Assembly (NCBI RefSeq): GCF_963855985.1
Contig: NC_087118.1
Location: 8,799,001 to 8,863,000 of the forward strand
Direction: 5' to 3'
DNA: 64,000 nucleotides
From: Ostrinia nubilalis
Lineage: Eukaryota; Arthropoda; Insecta; Lepidoptera; Crambidae
Position 1 is the first letter of the stretch; every line of letters starts with the position of its first letter. Below, piece by piece: positions 31,498 through 41,831 of the stretch. Position numbers and translations under genes: made by a program. Below the pieces are notes generated by a model. That model was not told the origin of the DNA and did no database searches. It saw nothing but the letters and a program-made list of their open reading frames with translations.

Positions 31498-33952
31498 ATG
31501 CACCAAAATATAGCAAGTGCTTTATCTAAGATGGACATTATTGAATTGACACTGGCTGATCTTAAACTTTCAAATAATACTCCCGATGTTTTAAATGTCT
31601 TAGCGAAACATTTTTAAAATCTGGGCATGAAAACTGTTTCAGACTTTCGAATTATGAACTAGTTTCCTTTTATAGCAGGCCAAATAGAAGGGGGGGAGTT
31701 TGTATACTCGTTAAAAAAGGTTTAATTTACAAAAAAAAACGTTAATATTGCGAAACATGCCAAATCAAAGGTTTTTGAATTTTGTGCTGTAGAAATTCCT
31801 CACAATAATTTGATAATTGTTTGTCTTTATAGAACTCCAGCATCTGACGTAAACGTTTTTTTAAATAATCTAGACTCGTTGTTACATGATTTAAATCGTA
31901 ATAGAAAAAAGAAAATGGTTGTTTTGGGTGATTTCAACATTAATACATTAAAAGCTGACAAAGTAACTAAATCTCTGCAGGATCTTACAAAAAATTACAA
32001 CCTCACTATCCACATAAATGAACCTACACGAAGATCCTCTTGTATAGATCATATTCTAAGCAATATTGATGACACTTCAGCATATGTATTACATTTAGGA
32101 TTATCGGATCATGAAACTGCACAGGTGCTTCATTTTCCAGTAGAAAGTAAAAAGCATAATCCAAAAGTTACTTATATACTAAAAAGAGATTACAGTTCAG
32201 ATAATTTAAAAATATTTAAGACTTGCCTAAAGAAGCTATCATTTAGTGAAGTATTACTGGAAAACGATTTCAATAAGGCATTTGATGCTTTTCACGACAT
32301 GATACTTCTTTTTTACAAGCTTTGCTTTCCTAAAATTAAAGTAAAAATTCAAAATAATAAAAATAGAAACAAATGGATAACATCAGGACTAAGACTTAGT
32401 TGTAAAACCAAGCGAACGCTTAGAATTAGGTACTACAAATCAAGGGATAGTAAACATAAACATGATTACATGAAGTACTCTAAATTACTTAAAAAATGCA
32501 TTAGTCAAGCCCAAAAAATAAGAATGGTAATTTTATAAATAGCAGTAAAAATAAAACTAAAGCCGCCTGGCAAGTTATAAAAAATAGAGATAGCCATGAC
32601 TGTAACAAAGATATTGACAACATTTCTATTAACAGTGAAAAAATTTACGAACCGATGTGTATAGCTGAAAAATTTAATATGCATTTCATTGACACATCGA
32701 ATTTACAAACAAATAAATCAAATGTTTATCAGGAAACTAGTTTTAGTGTCTTGGGTGGTTCTATGTATCTAAGACCTGTGACTAATGATGAGCTAAGGAG
32801 ACAAATACTCACTTTGAATAATACAAAATCTGAAGGACCCGATGAAATTTGTACAGAGGTAATAAAAACACGTATTGACGAACTAACTCCTATCTTGACT
32901 TACCAGGTAAACTTATCTTTTGAAAGAGGTGAATATCCTCAACGACTAAAATACTCTATTGTAAAGCCAATACATAAAAAAGGTTCCAGGAATGACATAG
33001 CCAATAACAGACCTATAACTCTGATACCAATTGTTTCCAAGATCTTTGAAAAGTGTATGTTTGACAGATTGATGAGTTATTGTACAGATCTCAACCTAAT
33101 CAATAAAAACCAATACGGATTTCAAAAACAAAAATCAACTACACTAGCCATGTTCGCATTATTTCAAGAAGTTGTAACTAGGGTGGACTTAAAAATGCTT
33201 ACAACAGTTTTGTTTTTGGATATGGCATTTGATTCGGTTAATCATAGCATCCTGCTTCGGAAATTAGAGGGTATAGGTGTTAGAGGACTACCTCTCCAAG
33301 TGCCACAAGGAAGTGTGCTTGGGCCTCTTTTATTTATTACTAGCGGCCGCCCGCGACTTCGTACGCGTGGATCCCGTTTTACCCCCTTCATTTTACGGGG
33401 TTTAGATTTTTTCATACAAATGTTTTTTCCCGCTAACTCCCGTTCCCGTGGGAATTTTGCAATATCCTGTTGCAACTAACCTTTAAGTTTACTAAGATAC
33501 CTGCATGCCAAATTTCAAGCGTCTAACTTAAGCGGTTTAGATTTTTCCATACAAATGTTTTTTCCGCTAACTCCCGTTCCCGTGGGAATTTTGCAATATC
33601 CTGTTGTAACTAAGCTTTAAGTTTACTAAGATACCTGCATGCCAAATTTCAAGCGTCTAACTTAAGCGGTTTAGATTTTTCATACAAAAGGATTTTCCCG
33701 CTAATTCCCGATCCCGTGGGAATTTTGCAATATCCTGTTGTAACTAAGCTTTAAGTTTACTAAGATATCTGCATGCCAAATTTCAAGCGTCTAACTTAAG
33801 CAGTTTAGATTTTTCATACAAAAGGATTTTCCCGCTAATTCCTGTTCCCGTGGCAATTCCTAAGTATCCTATAACCTGCCCAGGAGTACGAATAATAATT
33901 GTACCAAATTTCGATAAAATCCGTCGAGTAGTTTTTGTTTCTATGAGGAACA

Positions 33953-34014
<62 letters not shown>

Positions 34015-34994
34015 AATTTTACTGATTGCATTTTTGGCATCAGTATCCATCACTAATCACCCCCTGATAGTTATTTTGAAAATATATTTCATGTACAGAA
34101 TTGACCTCTCTACAGATTTATTATAAGTATAGATTTATATAAATGACATAATAAACGTTACACGACATAGGTCTATATTATTCGCAGATGACATTTCTAT
34201 TATTGTGACAAATGACTCCAAAGATGGTTTGACGAAGCACGAAACTGAAATTAATAATACACTAGCTAACATTATTGAATGGCTTGACAATAATAATCTT
34301 AAAATTGATTTAACCAAGACCAATTTTATTCAATTTAATAATTTAAGACAATGTAATTTAAATATTTCATATAAAGACACATGCATAAATCAAGCTAACA
34401 CAGTTAAATTCCTGGGGATAAATGTAGATGAGAGTATGAATTGGAAATTACAAGTTGAATCAGTATGTGACAAGGTTCATCGATTCGTGTACGTTCTAAA
34501 AAGACTACGCCACATAACAGATCGTAGTACAATACTTACCGCCTATCATGCATATGTCACTTCTATATTGCGCTACGGGTTGATTCTATGGGGAAATAGT
34601 GTAGATATACATAGGGCATTTGTTGCACAAAAGAAATGTGTTCGTGCAATATTTGGTATACCACCCTACCAAACATGCAAACCGCTCTTTAAAGAACTCA
34701 AGCTATTAACATTGCCAGGCCTTTACATATTCGAAATTTGTAAAAAATAATATTGGTCTTTTTTATAAAGCTCGTGATGTCTATCATGGAAATAAGAAAA
34801 ATCCCGATCAACTTGTGTTGCATTTTTCTCCTAGGACTGCACTTTACATGAAAAGTTGTTTAAATATGTGCATAAAAATTTACAATAAAATACCAGAAAA
34901 TATAAAAACATTAGGACCAATATTATTTAAAAATAAATTGTACGAATGGCTTTTAGATAATAATTTTTACGATGTTAAGGAACTAATTAAATGA
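31498..34994 (+). pseudogene. LINE D ORF2, CR1-type endonuclease/reverse transcriptase
   Basis: Starts at the ATG at 31498, 20 bp after ORF1 stops. Endonuclease motifs: CLSETFLKSG, RRGGVCILV, CLYRTPASD, catalytic GDFNINT, SSCIDHIL, LSDHETA. RT motifs: NNRPITLIP, FQKQKSTT, LFLDMAFDSV, VPQGSVLGP, then after a Helitron INDII, LFADDISII and CR1-like C-terminal motifs (KFLGINVDE, ILRYGLILWG). Frameshifts near 31595 and 31735, a stop near 32535, a small internal deletion near 33290, the Helitron (33340-34133) and a frameshift near 34740 disable it. Homology runs to the TGA at 34992. Confidence 0.85.
33340..34133 (-). mobile_element. 794-bp non-autonomous Helitron in LINE D reverse transcriptase
   Basis: Minus strand: 5' end TCTATACTTATAATAAATC (34133), then GGTCAATTCTGTACATG and a GACA microsatellite (33957-34012), four internal units with GCTAACTCCCGTTCCCG spaced 134 bp (33432, 33566, 33700, 33834), and the 3' end GCGGGCGGCCGCTAG (33340). 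It sits exactly between A 33339 and T 34134, where the interrupted LLFI / IYIND motif of the RT would rejoin in frame. Confidence 0.92.
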
Positions 34995-35376
34995 TTCGAT
35001 TTACCTTAATAATATTACTATAAAATAATAATAAATTTAAAATATGACTGTAATAAAATAATGATAGCAATGTTTAATATGACCATAATAATTGACTACT
35101 TTAATAAATGTGTTATGACATTATAATATGACTATGATAAAATTGAGTTATTAAATTTCATAACGTTATAATAATATTATATAATTACCCTACTTATTAA
35201 TTTTACATGCCATACCATGGCGAGACATGTGGATCTATTTTATTTTATTTTTTACCAGCAAATGTACCGTGTCTGTATGTAAATAAATGATTTTTTTTTT
35301 ATTTTTGATTTTGCATTGGTTTATGAAATGTCTTGGGATTAGCGGAGCAATTAAACGCAAACGTATGAAGGATTCC
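34995..35376. other. LINE D 3' UTR and short spacer
   Basis: AT-rich 3' UTR of LINE D to about 35300, then about 75 bp of unassigned DNA that includes the left copy of the RTE target duplication (35363-35376). No gene. Confidence 0.6.
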
Positions 35377-36965
35377 TGTTCTGTTCACCTGTCACAAATC
35401 TAGCCGAAGACCCAAGAGCTAGACTGATCCGACACTACACCGAAGATATCCCGGACGTCAGCCTGTACGAGATTAGAATGGCTCTCAAACAGCTGAAAAA
35501 CAACAAGGCACCGGGTGATGATGGAATCACGGCTGAGCTTCTGAAAGCAGGCGGAACGCCGGTACTAAAGGCTCTTCAGAGGCTGTTCGATTCCGTCATA
35601 CTTGAGGGAAAAACGCCTACGGCATGGCACAGAAGTGTGGTGATACTTTTTTTCAAAAAAGGCGACAAAACCTTGTTGAAAAATTATAGACCCATCTCAC
35701 TTCTGAGCCATGTCTACAAGCTGTTTTCGAGAGTCATCACGAATCGTCTCGCACGCAGGCTCGACGACTTCCAGCCTCCCGAACAAGCCGGCCGAAAAGG
35801 CTTTAGTACCATAGACCACATACATACGCTACGGCAGATTATACAGAAGACCGAGGAGTATAATCAGCCACTTTGTCTGGCGTTTGTGGACTATGAAAAA
35901 GCCTTCGACTCGATCGAGACCTGGGCAGTGCTACAGTCTCTCCAACGGTGCCAAATTGACTATAGATACATCGAAGCGCTGAAGGGCTTGTACGAAAACG
36001 CCACAATGTCGGTCCGCCTCCAGGATCAGAACTCGAAACCTATCCAGTTGCAGCGAGGGGTGAGACAGGGAGACGTCATATCTCCGAAACTGTTCACCAC
36101 CGCCCTGGAAGATGTTTTCAAGCTTCTGGACTGGAGCGGATTCGGCATAAATATCAACGGCGAGTATATCACCCACTTTCGTTTCGCGGACGATATTGTA
36201 GTCATGGCTGAGACCGCGGATGACCTAAACACAATGCTCGATGGCCTCAGTAGAGCCTCTCAACAAGTGGGTCTTAAAATGAACATGGACAAGACAAAAA
36301 TTATGTCAAATGCCCGTGTTGTACCCACTCCTCTGAAGGTTGGAGGCACTACACTCGAAGTTGTTGACAATTATGTATACCTGGGACAAACAGTCCAGTT
36401 AGGTAGGTCCAACTTCGAGAAAGAGGTTAATCGTCGAATCCAACTCGGCTGGGCAGCGTTCGGGAAGCTTCGCGAAATTCTCACGTCCGAAATACCGCAG
36501 TGTCTCAAGTCAAAAGTATTTGACCAGTGTGTGTTGCCAGTGATGGTGTATGGCTCTGAGACGTGTTCGCTTACTATGGGCCTCATAAGAAGGCTCAAGG
36601 TCACCCAAAGAGCGATGGAGCGTGCTATGCTCGGAGTTTCCCTGCGTGATCGAATCAGAAATGAGGAGATCCGTAGGAGAACCAGAGTGACTGACATAGC
36701 CCGCAGAATCGCTAAAATCAAGTGGCAGTGGGCGGGGCACATAGCTCGAAGAGCTGATGGCCGCTGGGGCAGGAAAGTTCTTGAGTGGCGACCACGAGCT
36801 GGAAGACGTAGCGTGGGCAGGCCTCCCACTAGGTGGACCGACGATCTGGTGAAGGTCGCGGGAAGTACCTGGATGCAAGCGGCGTAGGACCGGTCTTTGT
36901 GGAAATCCTTGGGGGAGGCCTTTGTCCAGCAGTGGACGTCTTTCGGCTGAAACGAAGACGAAGAA
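35377..36965 (+). mobile_element. RTE-clade LINE, 5'-truncated
   Basis: Flanked by a perfect 14-bp duplication GTATGAAGGATTCC (35363-35376 and 36966-36979). The 3' end is a GAC/GAAG microsatellite (ACGAAGACGAAGAAG), as in RTE elements, not poly(A). Only the RT part remains; the endonuclease is absent because of 5' truncation. Confidence 0.93.
35400..36947 (+). pseudogene. RTE reverse transcriptase (lacks endonuclease; late stop)
   Basis: Open from about 35403; the ATG at 35478 lies within it. Motifs: LKNNKAPGDDGITAELLK, NYRPISLLSH, QAGRKGFSTIDH, LAFVDYEKAFDS, GVRQGDVISPKLF, HFRFADDIVVMAE and the RTE C-terminal domain (WQWAGHIARR, GRPPTRWTDDL). A TAG at 36885-36887 replaces the usual glutamine after WMQAA; sequence beyond it still encodes the normal last 20 or so residues (ending QQWTSFG at about 36947). 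The polymerase core is otherwise intact, but without its own 5' half it is a dead copy. Confidence 0.9.
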
Positions 36966-36979
36966 GTATGAAGGATTCC

Positions 36980-37640
36980 ATGGTTTATTGTCAACTGGCA
37001 CACACACATAAAAACCGGCCAAGTGCGAGTCGGACTCGCACACCGAGGGTTCCGCCGTACAAACGTAGCGGTTTACAATTTATGACGTATTAAATCAAAT
37101 CACATACTAGATATCGTAGTAGTCTTTAAGTTTTGATTCCGTTGCGAGTAGTGGCGAATTTCAAAATATGCGGTATGATTATAGGTAGGTACCTAGACCT
37201 ACCAGTAGTAAATAAATTGGGAAGGCTAGCTCACGACGCCTTTAAAAACGGCGTCGCGATTTAGCCTCCCCAATTTAGGTTAATGACATGATAAAATGCT
37301 TTCAACGACTGATGATAAAAACGATGCACAATTGAAAAATATCACACACGTACACACATACACTAATTATTTCAAAATCTCGTTTGCCTACACGACCTTC
37401 CGCTGATCCATCCTGTCCATTATTATACAAGGCGTTCATGGATTTTGCGTTCACTCCTTCAACTAACATAATAAGTTTCTACATACTTTCGTTGTTATGT
37501 TCTGTTCATTCTATACAATATGGTAACTAATACCTACAATATCGGTGGACAGCCATTTCCTAGTTTTAATTTATTGATGTGTCTGTTTTTCCATCATTTC
37601 GTTTAAATCCATCAACCAGAACGGTCGAGTAAAAACTGTA
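36980..37640. other. Spacer with lepidopteran repeat end and a hairpin
   Basis: 37007-37095 holds a lepidopteran repeat start (CCGGCCAAGTGCGAGTCGG...GGGTTCCGCCGTAC). At 37213-37240 and 37250-37277 a 28-bp imperfect inverted repeat forms a strong hairpin. 37280-37640 shows no ORF; if the Polinton has a left terminal repeat it should lie here, but I could not match it to anything on the right. Confidence 0.5.
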
Positions 37641-38327
37641 ATGAGATTTCTGAAACAAAAAGAATCACTCAAATTAGAATGCATCTGTCCTGCAGAATCG
37701 AATAAAACTAGGCGTCATGGGAATTTATTGCCAAATACTATACGCAGTATCGTGTGTGGTCCATCGAACTGTGGGAAGACTAATTTAGTTATTAGTCTTT
37801 TGTTACATAAGGATGGACCACGTTTTCGTAATCTTTATGTATACTCAAAGTCACTATACCAACCCAAATACGTATTTTTAGAAAAAGTATTGGAAAATGT
37901 TGCCGGCACATCTTATTACAAGTATAATCATAACGGTGAAATTTTAAGTCCCCACGAAGCGTTGCCTGACACAATTATCATATTTGACGATGTTGCTTGT
38001 GAAAACCAAAACAATATACGCGATTATTTCGCTATGGGTCGACATAAGAACATTGATAGTTTTTATATGAATCAAACTTACACTGAAATACCCAAACAAC
38101 TAGTAAGAGATAATGCTAATCTTATTATATTGTTCAAGCAAGATGATGTAAATCTAAGACACGTTTACGATGAACATGTTGGGTCTGATATGTCATGGAT
38201 GCAGTTTCGTGAAATGTGTTCAACTGTGTGGAGTAAACCTTATAGTTATATGGTCATCAATAAGGATTGTGAACGAAACAAAGGCTGTTATCGCATGAAG
38301 TTTGATACATTCATAGTAATGGACTAA
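37641..38327 (+). CDS. Polinton packaging ATPase (FtsK/HerA type)
   Basis: 228 codons, intact. The Walker A motif GPSNCGKTN (about residues 40-48) and Walker B IIIFDDV (about 113-119) are both present, followed by RHKNIDSFYMNQTY and a C-terminal region rich in aromatic residues. In adenovirus-like and Polinton systems this ATPase drives DNA into capsids. Length and motif spacing fit the family. The ATG at 37641 is in the expected position about 45 residues before Walker A. It opens the gene block, and the next gene begins 74 bp downstream. Confidence 0.92.
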   Translation: MRFLKQKESLKLECICPAESNKTRRHGNLLPNTIRSIVCGPSNCGKTNLVISLLLHKDGPRFRNLYVYSKSLYQPKYVFLEKVLENVAGTSYYKYNHNGEILSPHEALPDTIIIFDDVACENQNNIRDYFAMGRHKNIDSFYMNQTYTEIPKQLVRDNANLIILFKQDDVNLRHVYDEHVGSDMSWMQFREMCSTVWSKPYSYMVINKDCERNKGCYRMKFDTFIVMD

Positions 38328-38401
38328 ACTTTTTATATAGCTGTAACGTTACCAACCATTCAGTTTCATTAGAGAAGTCAAACAGAGCGGAATTCTTAAC
38401 A

Positions 38402-40512
38402 ATGGAACGAAACCTCAAGGAACAAATAGTAAAATCTGCTGCAGCTGTAAAAAGAAAGGTAAAAATGATAAAGGATGTACAAAATTCAAATGACATGACT
38501 CTAAATGCGATATTTAAACCTATCGTTAACCCACTAAAACTGTTAACAAATCAAACTGGTGATAAACGTCCTATAAAGATTGCATGTGAATCTGAAGGAT
38601 CAGAGCATTATCCAATAGCTGAAGCTAAAAGAACTAAACACAGCGAAACCGAAGCATCAAATACGTCTACTGAAGATTATGAAGAACCTGATGACGATGA
38701 ATATAACATCGATAAAGACAATTACAAATCATCTGACAAAACCTTGACTACATCACCCTCAGTGGATCACGATGTTCATGAAAACTCATTTAAATCACTT
38801 CAATCATCACCAAGTATCAATAACGATTCTTTATCCTGGTCGGTGTCATCTGAAGTGATGAAAGATGTGCCTTATGGTATTAGAAATGTAAAGGGAAAAT
38901 TGATGCTTGGCAATACGCGTGTTTATGATGATGACCGCATTTTAAAAATTGGAAATCGTAACCTTAAAAAAACTCAAGGCTTACAAGAATTATTGTACGA
39001 AAAGACACCAAATTTAAAAAATATTACAAATGAGGACTTACAAAATTACAAATTAGTACTTATGGATACCAATGCACACAAACGTAACTACGATCCATCT
39101 AAACCTATAAACAGTAACAAAGGATTTAAATATATGAACGTGATCAAACCTTTGTTTAAGTTCTCAAGAAGTCATACAAGTAGTGTAGAAAGTCTCACAC
39201 AAGGTGAAGGAATTGATATATTAAAAGAAGTTAAGAAGAATACTGATTTGGTTTATTGGGATGATCCAAATGAATTAGTGGAAAGGTTAAAATTACTACT
39301 TGGATCATGGGCAGCTGGTAACACTGGAGTATGTAATGAAATTTATGCAATAATAGAGGAAATGCATGAAGCTGGTATTATAAAAGATATTAAATATACA
39401 GTGTGTCCGGGCATGTAGTGATCAAACTTTAAGGGCGTAATCTATGGACAATTTTATTGATGAAAATACTTCAAATTTGGGGCCTGACCCATTTCTCGAA
39501 AAATTACATCGATTTAAGTTTTTAATTGTTAGTTTACACCTCTTCTTTAAAAAACAAGTGAAAGCGTGGGTAGCTTGACATTAATAGGCAAATATTTTAT
39601 AACATGCGATAGCCAATAAAATTATCTATTAGTAGAAGAAGAAAGCAGACACAAGTTTCATACATTTTATGGGAGTAAGAATGGATTTAATTAGAAAAAT
39701 ACATTACTTTTTTCACTTCTTTTTCAGTTATTTTCCAACACAAGAAAAACCAGGTCGTTAAGGTATGTTTTATTTGCATTGTATTTTTAGCATTTGAGCT
39801 ATTCTACAAAACAAATGTAAATTTATTAGTCTACGTCTATTAGTTTTGACGTAATTGTTGAACAAAGATACCCCTTCCCAGCGGTTTCCATAGTAATCGG
39901 AATAGGTTGTGTGATTCTTTCAGGCAGTGCATTTTCGCATGTCGCGTGCGCTATGGAAACCGCTGGAAAGGGGTATCTTTTTTCAACAATTACGTCGAAA
40001 CTAATAGACGTAGACTAATAAATTTACATTCGTTTTGTAGAATAGCTCAAATACTAAAAATACAATGCAAATAAAACATACCTTAACGACCTGGTTTTTC
40101 TTGTGTTGGAAAATAACTGAAAAAGAAGTGAAAAAAGTAATGTATTTTTCTAATTAAATCCATTCTTACTCCCATAAAATTTATGAAACTTGTGTTTGTT
40201 TTCTTCTTCTACTAATAGATAATTTTATTGGCTATCGCATGATATAAAATATTTGCCTATTAATGTTAAGCTACCCACGCTTTCACTTGTTTTTTAAAGA
40301 AGAGGTGTAAACTAAAAATTAAAAACTTAAATCGATGTAATTTTTCAAGAAATGGGTCAGGCCCCAAATTTGAAGTATTTTCATCGATAAAATTGTCCAT
40401 AGATTACGCCCTTAAAGTTTGATCACTACATGCCCGGACACACTGTATAAAGCTTCCAAAGGGAGGGTTTGGCAGTACCATTACACTACAGAAGCCGAGC
40501 AGACGGCAATGA
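38402..40512 (+). pseudogene. Polinton DUF8207-type protein, split by a palindromic element
   Basis: Reads from the ATG at 38402 to 39398, is interrupted by the 1,047-bp palindrome (39399-40445), and resumes after the duplicated TA to a TGA at 40510-40512, about 353 codons in all. The N-terminus is basic and heptad-rich, the middle is acidic and Ser-rich, and the conserved part has VPYGIRNVKGKLMLGN, LQELLYEKTPNL and YKLVLMDTNAHKRNY, the pattern of the DUF8207-type protein regularly found in insect Polintons; function unknown. Beyond the insertion the frame ends with LPKGGFGST. The last four bases (ATGA) overlap the next start. Apart from the insertion the frame is clean, so the insertion is the inactivating event. 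Confidence 0.8.
39399..40445. mobile_element. 1,047-bp palindromic (foldback) element, copy 2
   Basis: Same ends (CAGTGTGTCCGGGCATG) and exactly the same length as copy 1 at 20162-21208; flanked by TA (39397-39398 and 40446-40447). The unique centre is in the opposite orientation to that of copy 1. No ORF of its own. Confidence 0.95.
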
Positions 40513-40853
40513 ATATAGATACATTTGGTCACCACGTTCATAAGCGTTTACGACTGTCTGAATTTGCGAATATTCTTACTGATACGATAGTAAAGTCAGA
40601 TGCAGGTGACTTTGACTTAAAATCATCGAGACTAAAAGGACTAACTCCAGAAAAAGATGACGAGGCTGTTAATAAAGAGTATGTGGATAAATGTGTCCAA
40701 GATGTAAAAAATGAATTGAAAACCATTCAAAGTAATATAAAAAAGTATCTTAATAATTTGGAAAAAATAACTACTAATAATTTAACTGCACATTATTACA
40801 CAAAAAAAGAAATTGATCAGATGATTGCTGCAAAATCTATCAAGAATGAGTAA
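40509..40853 (+). CDS. Small Polinton protein (MNIDTFGHHVHKRLR type)
   Basis: 114 codons. I place the start at the ATG at 40509, overlapping the TGA of the previous gene as ATGA, because the protein then begins MNIDTFGHHVHKRLR, a start I associate with small proteins of insect Polintons. The middle (DFDLKSSRLKGLTPEKDDEAVNKEYVD) resembles a short beta-structured linker seen in attachment-type proteins, followed by a coiled coil (VKNELKTIQSNIKKYLNNLEK). Function unknown; a structural or fibre-like role is a guess. The longer frame from 40419 begins inside the palindromic element and is not the native start. Confidence 0.7.
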   Translation: MNIDTFGHHVHKRLRLSEFANILTDTIVKSDAGDFDLKSSRLKGLTPEKDDEAVNKEYVDKCVQDVKNELKTIQSNIKKYLNNLEKITTNNLTAHYYTKKEIDQMIAAKSIKNE

Positions 40854-41778
40854 ACAAGATCTGGTGAATGAGCTTCACAAACCAGCAAGAAGAAATTTCA
40901 TCCGTCGACATACGATTATTAAAGGAATTGATGACTTATGGCGAGCTGACCTCATAGATTTTCAGAAGTACTCAACATTTAATAAAGGATATAAATATGT
41001 TTTAGTTGTAATTGATGCTTTATCAAAATATGTATGGGTTAAACCATTGAAGTCGAAGTCCAAACAAAATGTTACTAATGCATTACATAGTATATTTATC
41101 GAATCAAATCGAAAACCTAAAAATTTGCAAACAGATTCGGGTACTGAGTTTTATAACGATTCTTTCAAACAGTTAACTAAAAGATATAACATAAATCATT
41201 ATTCTACGTTCTCGATTAAAAAGACAGCCATTGTGGAACGAGTAATAAGAACATTAAAATCTCATCTCTACAAAGTATTTAGTTTATGCGGTCGATATCA
41301 ATGGTTTAAAAATAATTTAGATACCGTTGTAAAGCAATATAACCCCACTTTGCATCACGTTACAAAATTCAAACCAATAGATGTCAACCATTCTAATGAG
41401 ATTGTTGTTAGATCTAATATTATTAAAAGCCACAAGCCACAAATGCGTCAACGATCAAATTTTCAAGTCGGCAACTTTGTTCGTATAAGTAAATTCAAAG
41501 GAGATTTTTATAAAGGTTATACGCCCAATTGGTCTACAGAAATTTTCCGTATCGTAAAAGTCAATCAAACAGTACCTCAAACGTATCAAATTGAAGACAA
41601 ACACAATCAAATTATTCTTGGTTCTTTTTATGGATATGAATTACAAAAAACTAAATTGACGGACCTTTATCTTATCGAAAAAGTTATAAAAAGGAACGGC
41701 AACAAACTTTTTGTAAAATGGCTGGGTTTAAGTGCTAAGGAAAACAGTTGGGTTGACAAAAGTGAAATTGTGGTGTAG
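40846..41778 (+). CDS. Polinton retroviral-type integrase with chromodomain
   Basis: 310 codons from the ATG at 40846 (MSKQDLVNELHKPARRNF), which overlaps the previous gene by 8 bp. DDE core: first D in LWRADLIDF, second in LQTDSGTEFYN, E in AIVERVIRTLK. An SH3-like segment (FQVGNFVRISKFKGDFYKG) follows, then a C-terminal chromodomain (YLIEKVIKRNGNKLFVKWLG...NSWV). It inserts the element DNA into the genome; the chromodomain may steer it to particular chromatin. The frame is intact. The usual N-terminal zinc finger is not obvious. An upstream ATG at 40825 is in frame but lies deep in the previous gene. Confidence 0.93.
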   Translation: MSKQDLVNELHKPARRNFIRRHTIIKGIDDLWRADLIDFQKYSTFNKGYKYVLVVIDALSKYVWVKPLKSKSKQNVTNALHSIFIESNRKPKNLQTDSGTEFYNDSFKQLTKRYNINHYSTFSIKKTAIVERVIRTLKSHLYKVFSLCGRYQWFKNNLDTVVKQYNPTLHHVTKFKPIDVNHSNEIVVRSNIIKSHKPQMRQRSNFQVGNFVRISKFKGDFYKGYTPNWSTEIFRIVKVNQTVPQTYQIEDKHNQIILGSFYGYELQKTKLTDLYLIEKVIKRNGNKLFVKWLGLSAKENSWVDKSEIVV

Positions 41779-41831
41779 GTCCTATATAAATATCATACTT
41801 ATTTCTCCTTAAACTCACTTTATGATTATCG

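Larger units (their letters stand above)
29079..35300 (+). mobile_element. LINE D, CR1-type non-LTR retrotransposon
   Basis: Has the CR1 layout: ORF1 with a PHD-like finger, coiled coil and SGNH/esterase-like domain (29654-31477), ORF2 with endonuclease and RT (31498-34994), and an AT-rich 3' UTR ending near TAAATAAATGAT plus a T run at about 35290. It is interrupted by a 172-bp palindrome and two Helitrons, and by several frameshifts. It lies directly on the broken end of LINE C, so it may have inserted into it. Confidence 0.8.

Noticed and set aside
33957..34012. Regular GACA repeats, also at 15536-15584 and 31306-31352, looking like short direct repeats of an array
   Set aside because: They are simple tetranucleotide microsatellites typical of lepidopteran Helitrons and retroposons; no spacers, so not a CRISPR array.
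36371..37043. Long minus-strand frames of up to 212 codons
   Set aside because: They lie opposite the RTE reverse transcriptase and its 3' end and carry no independent motif.
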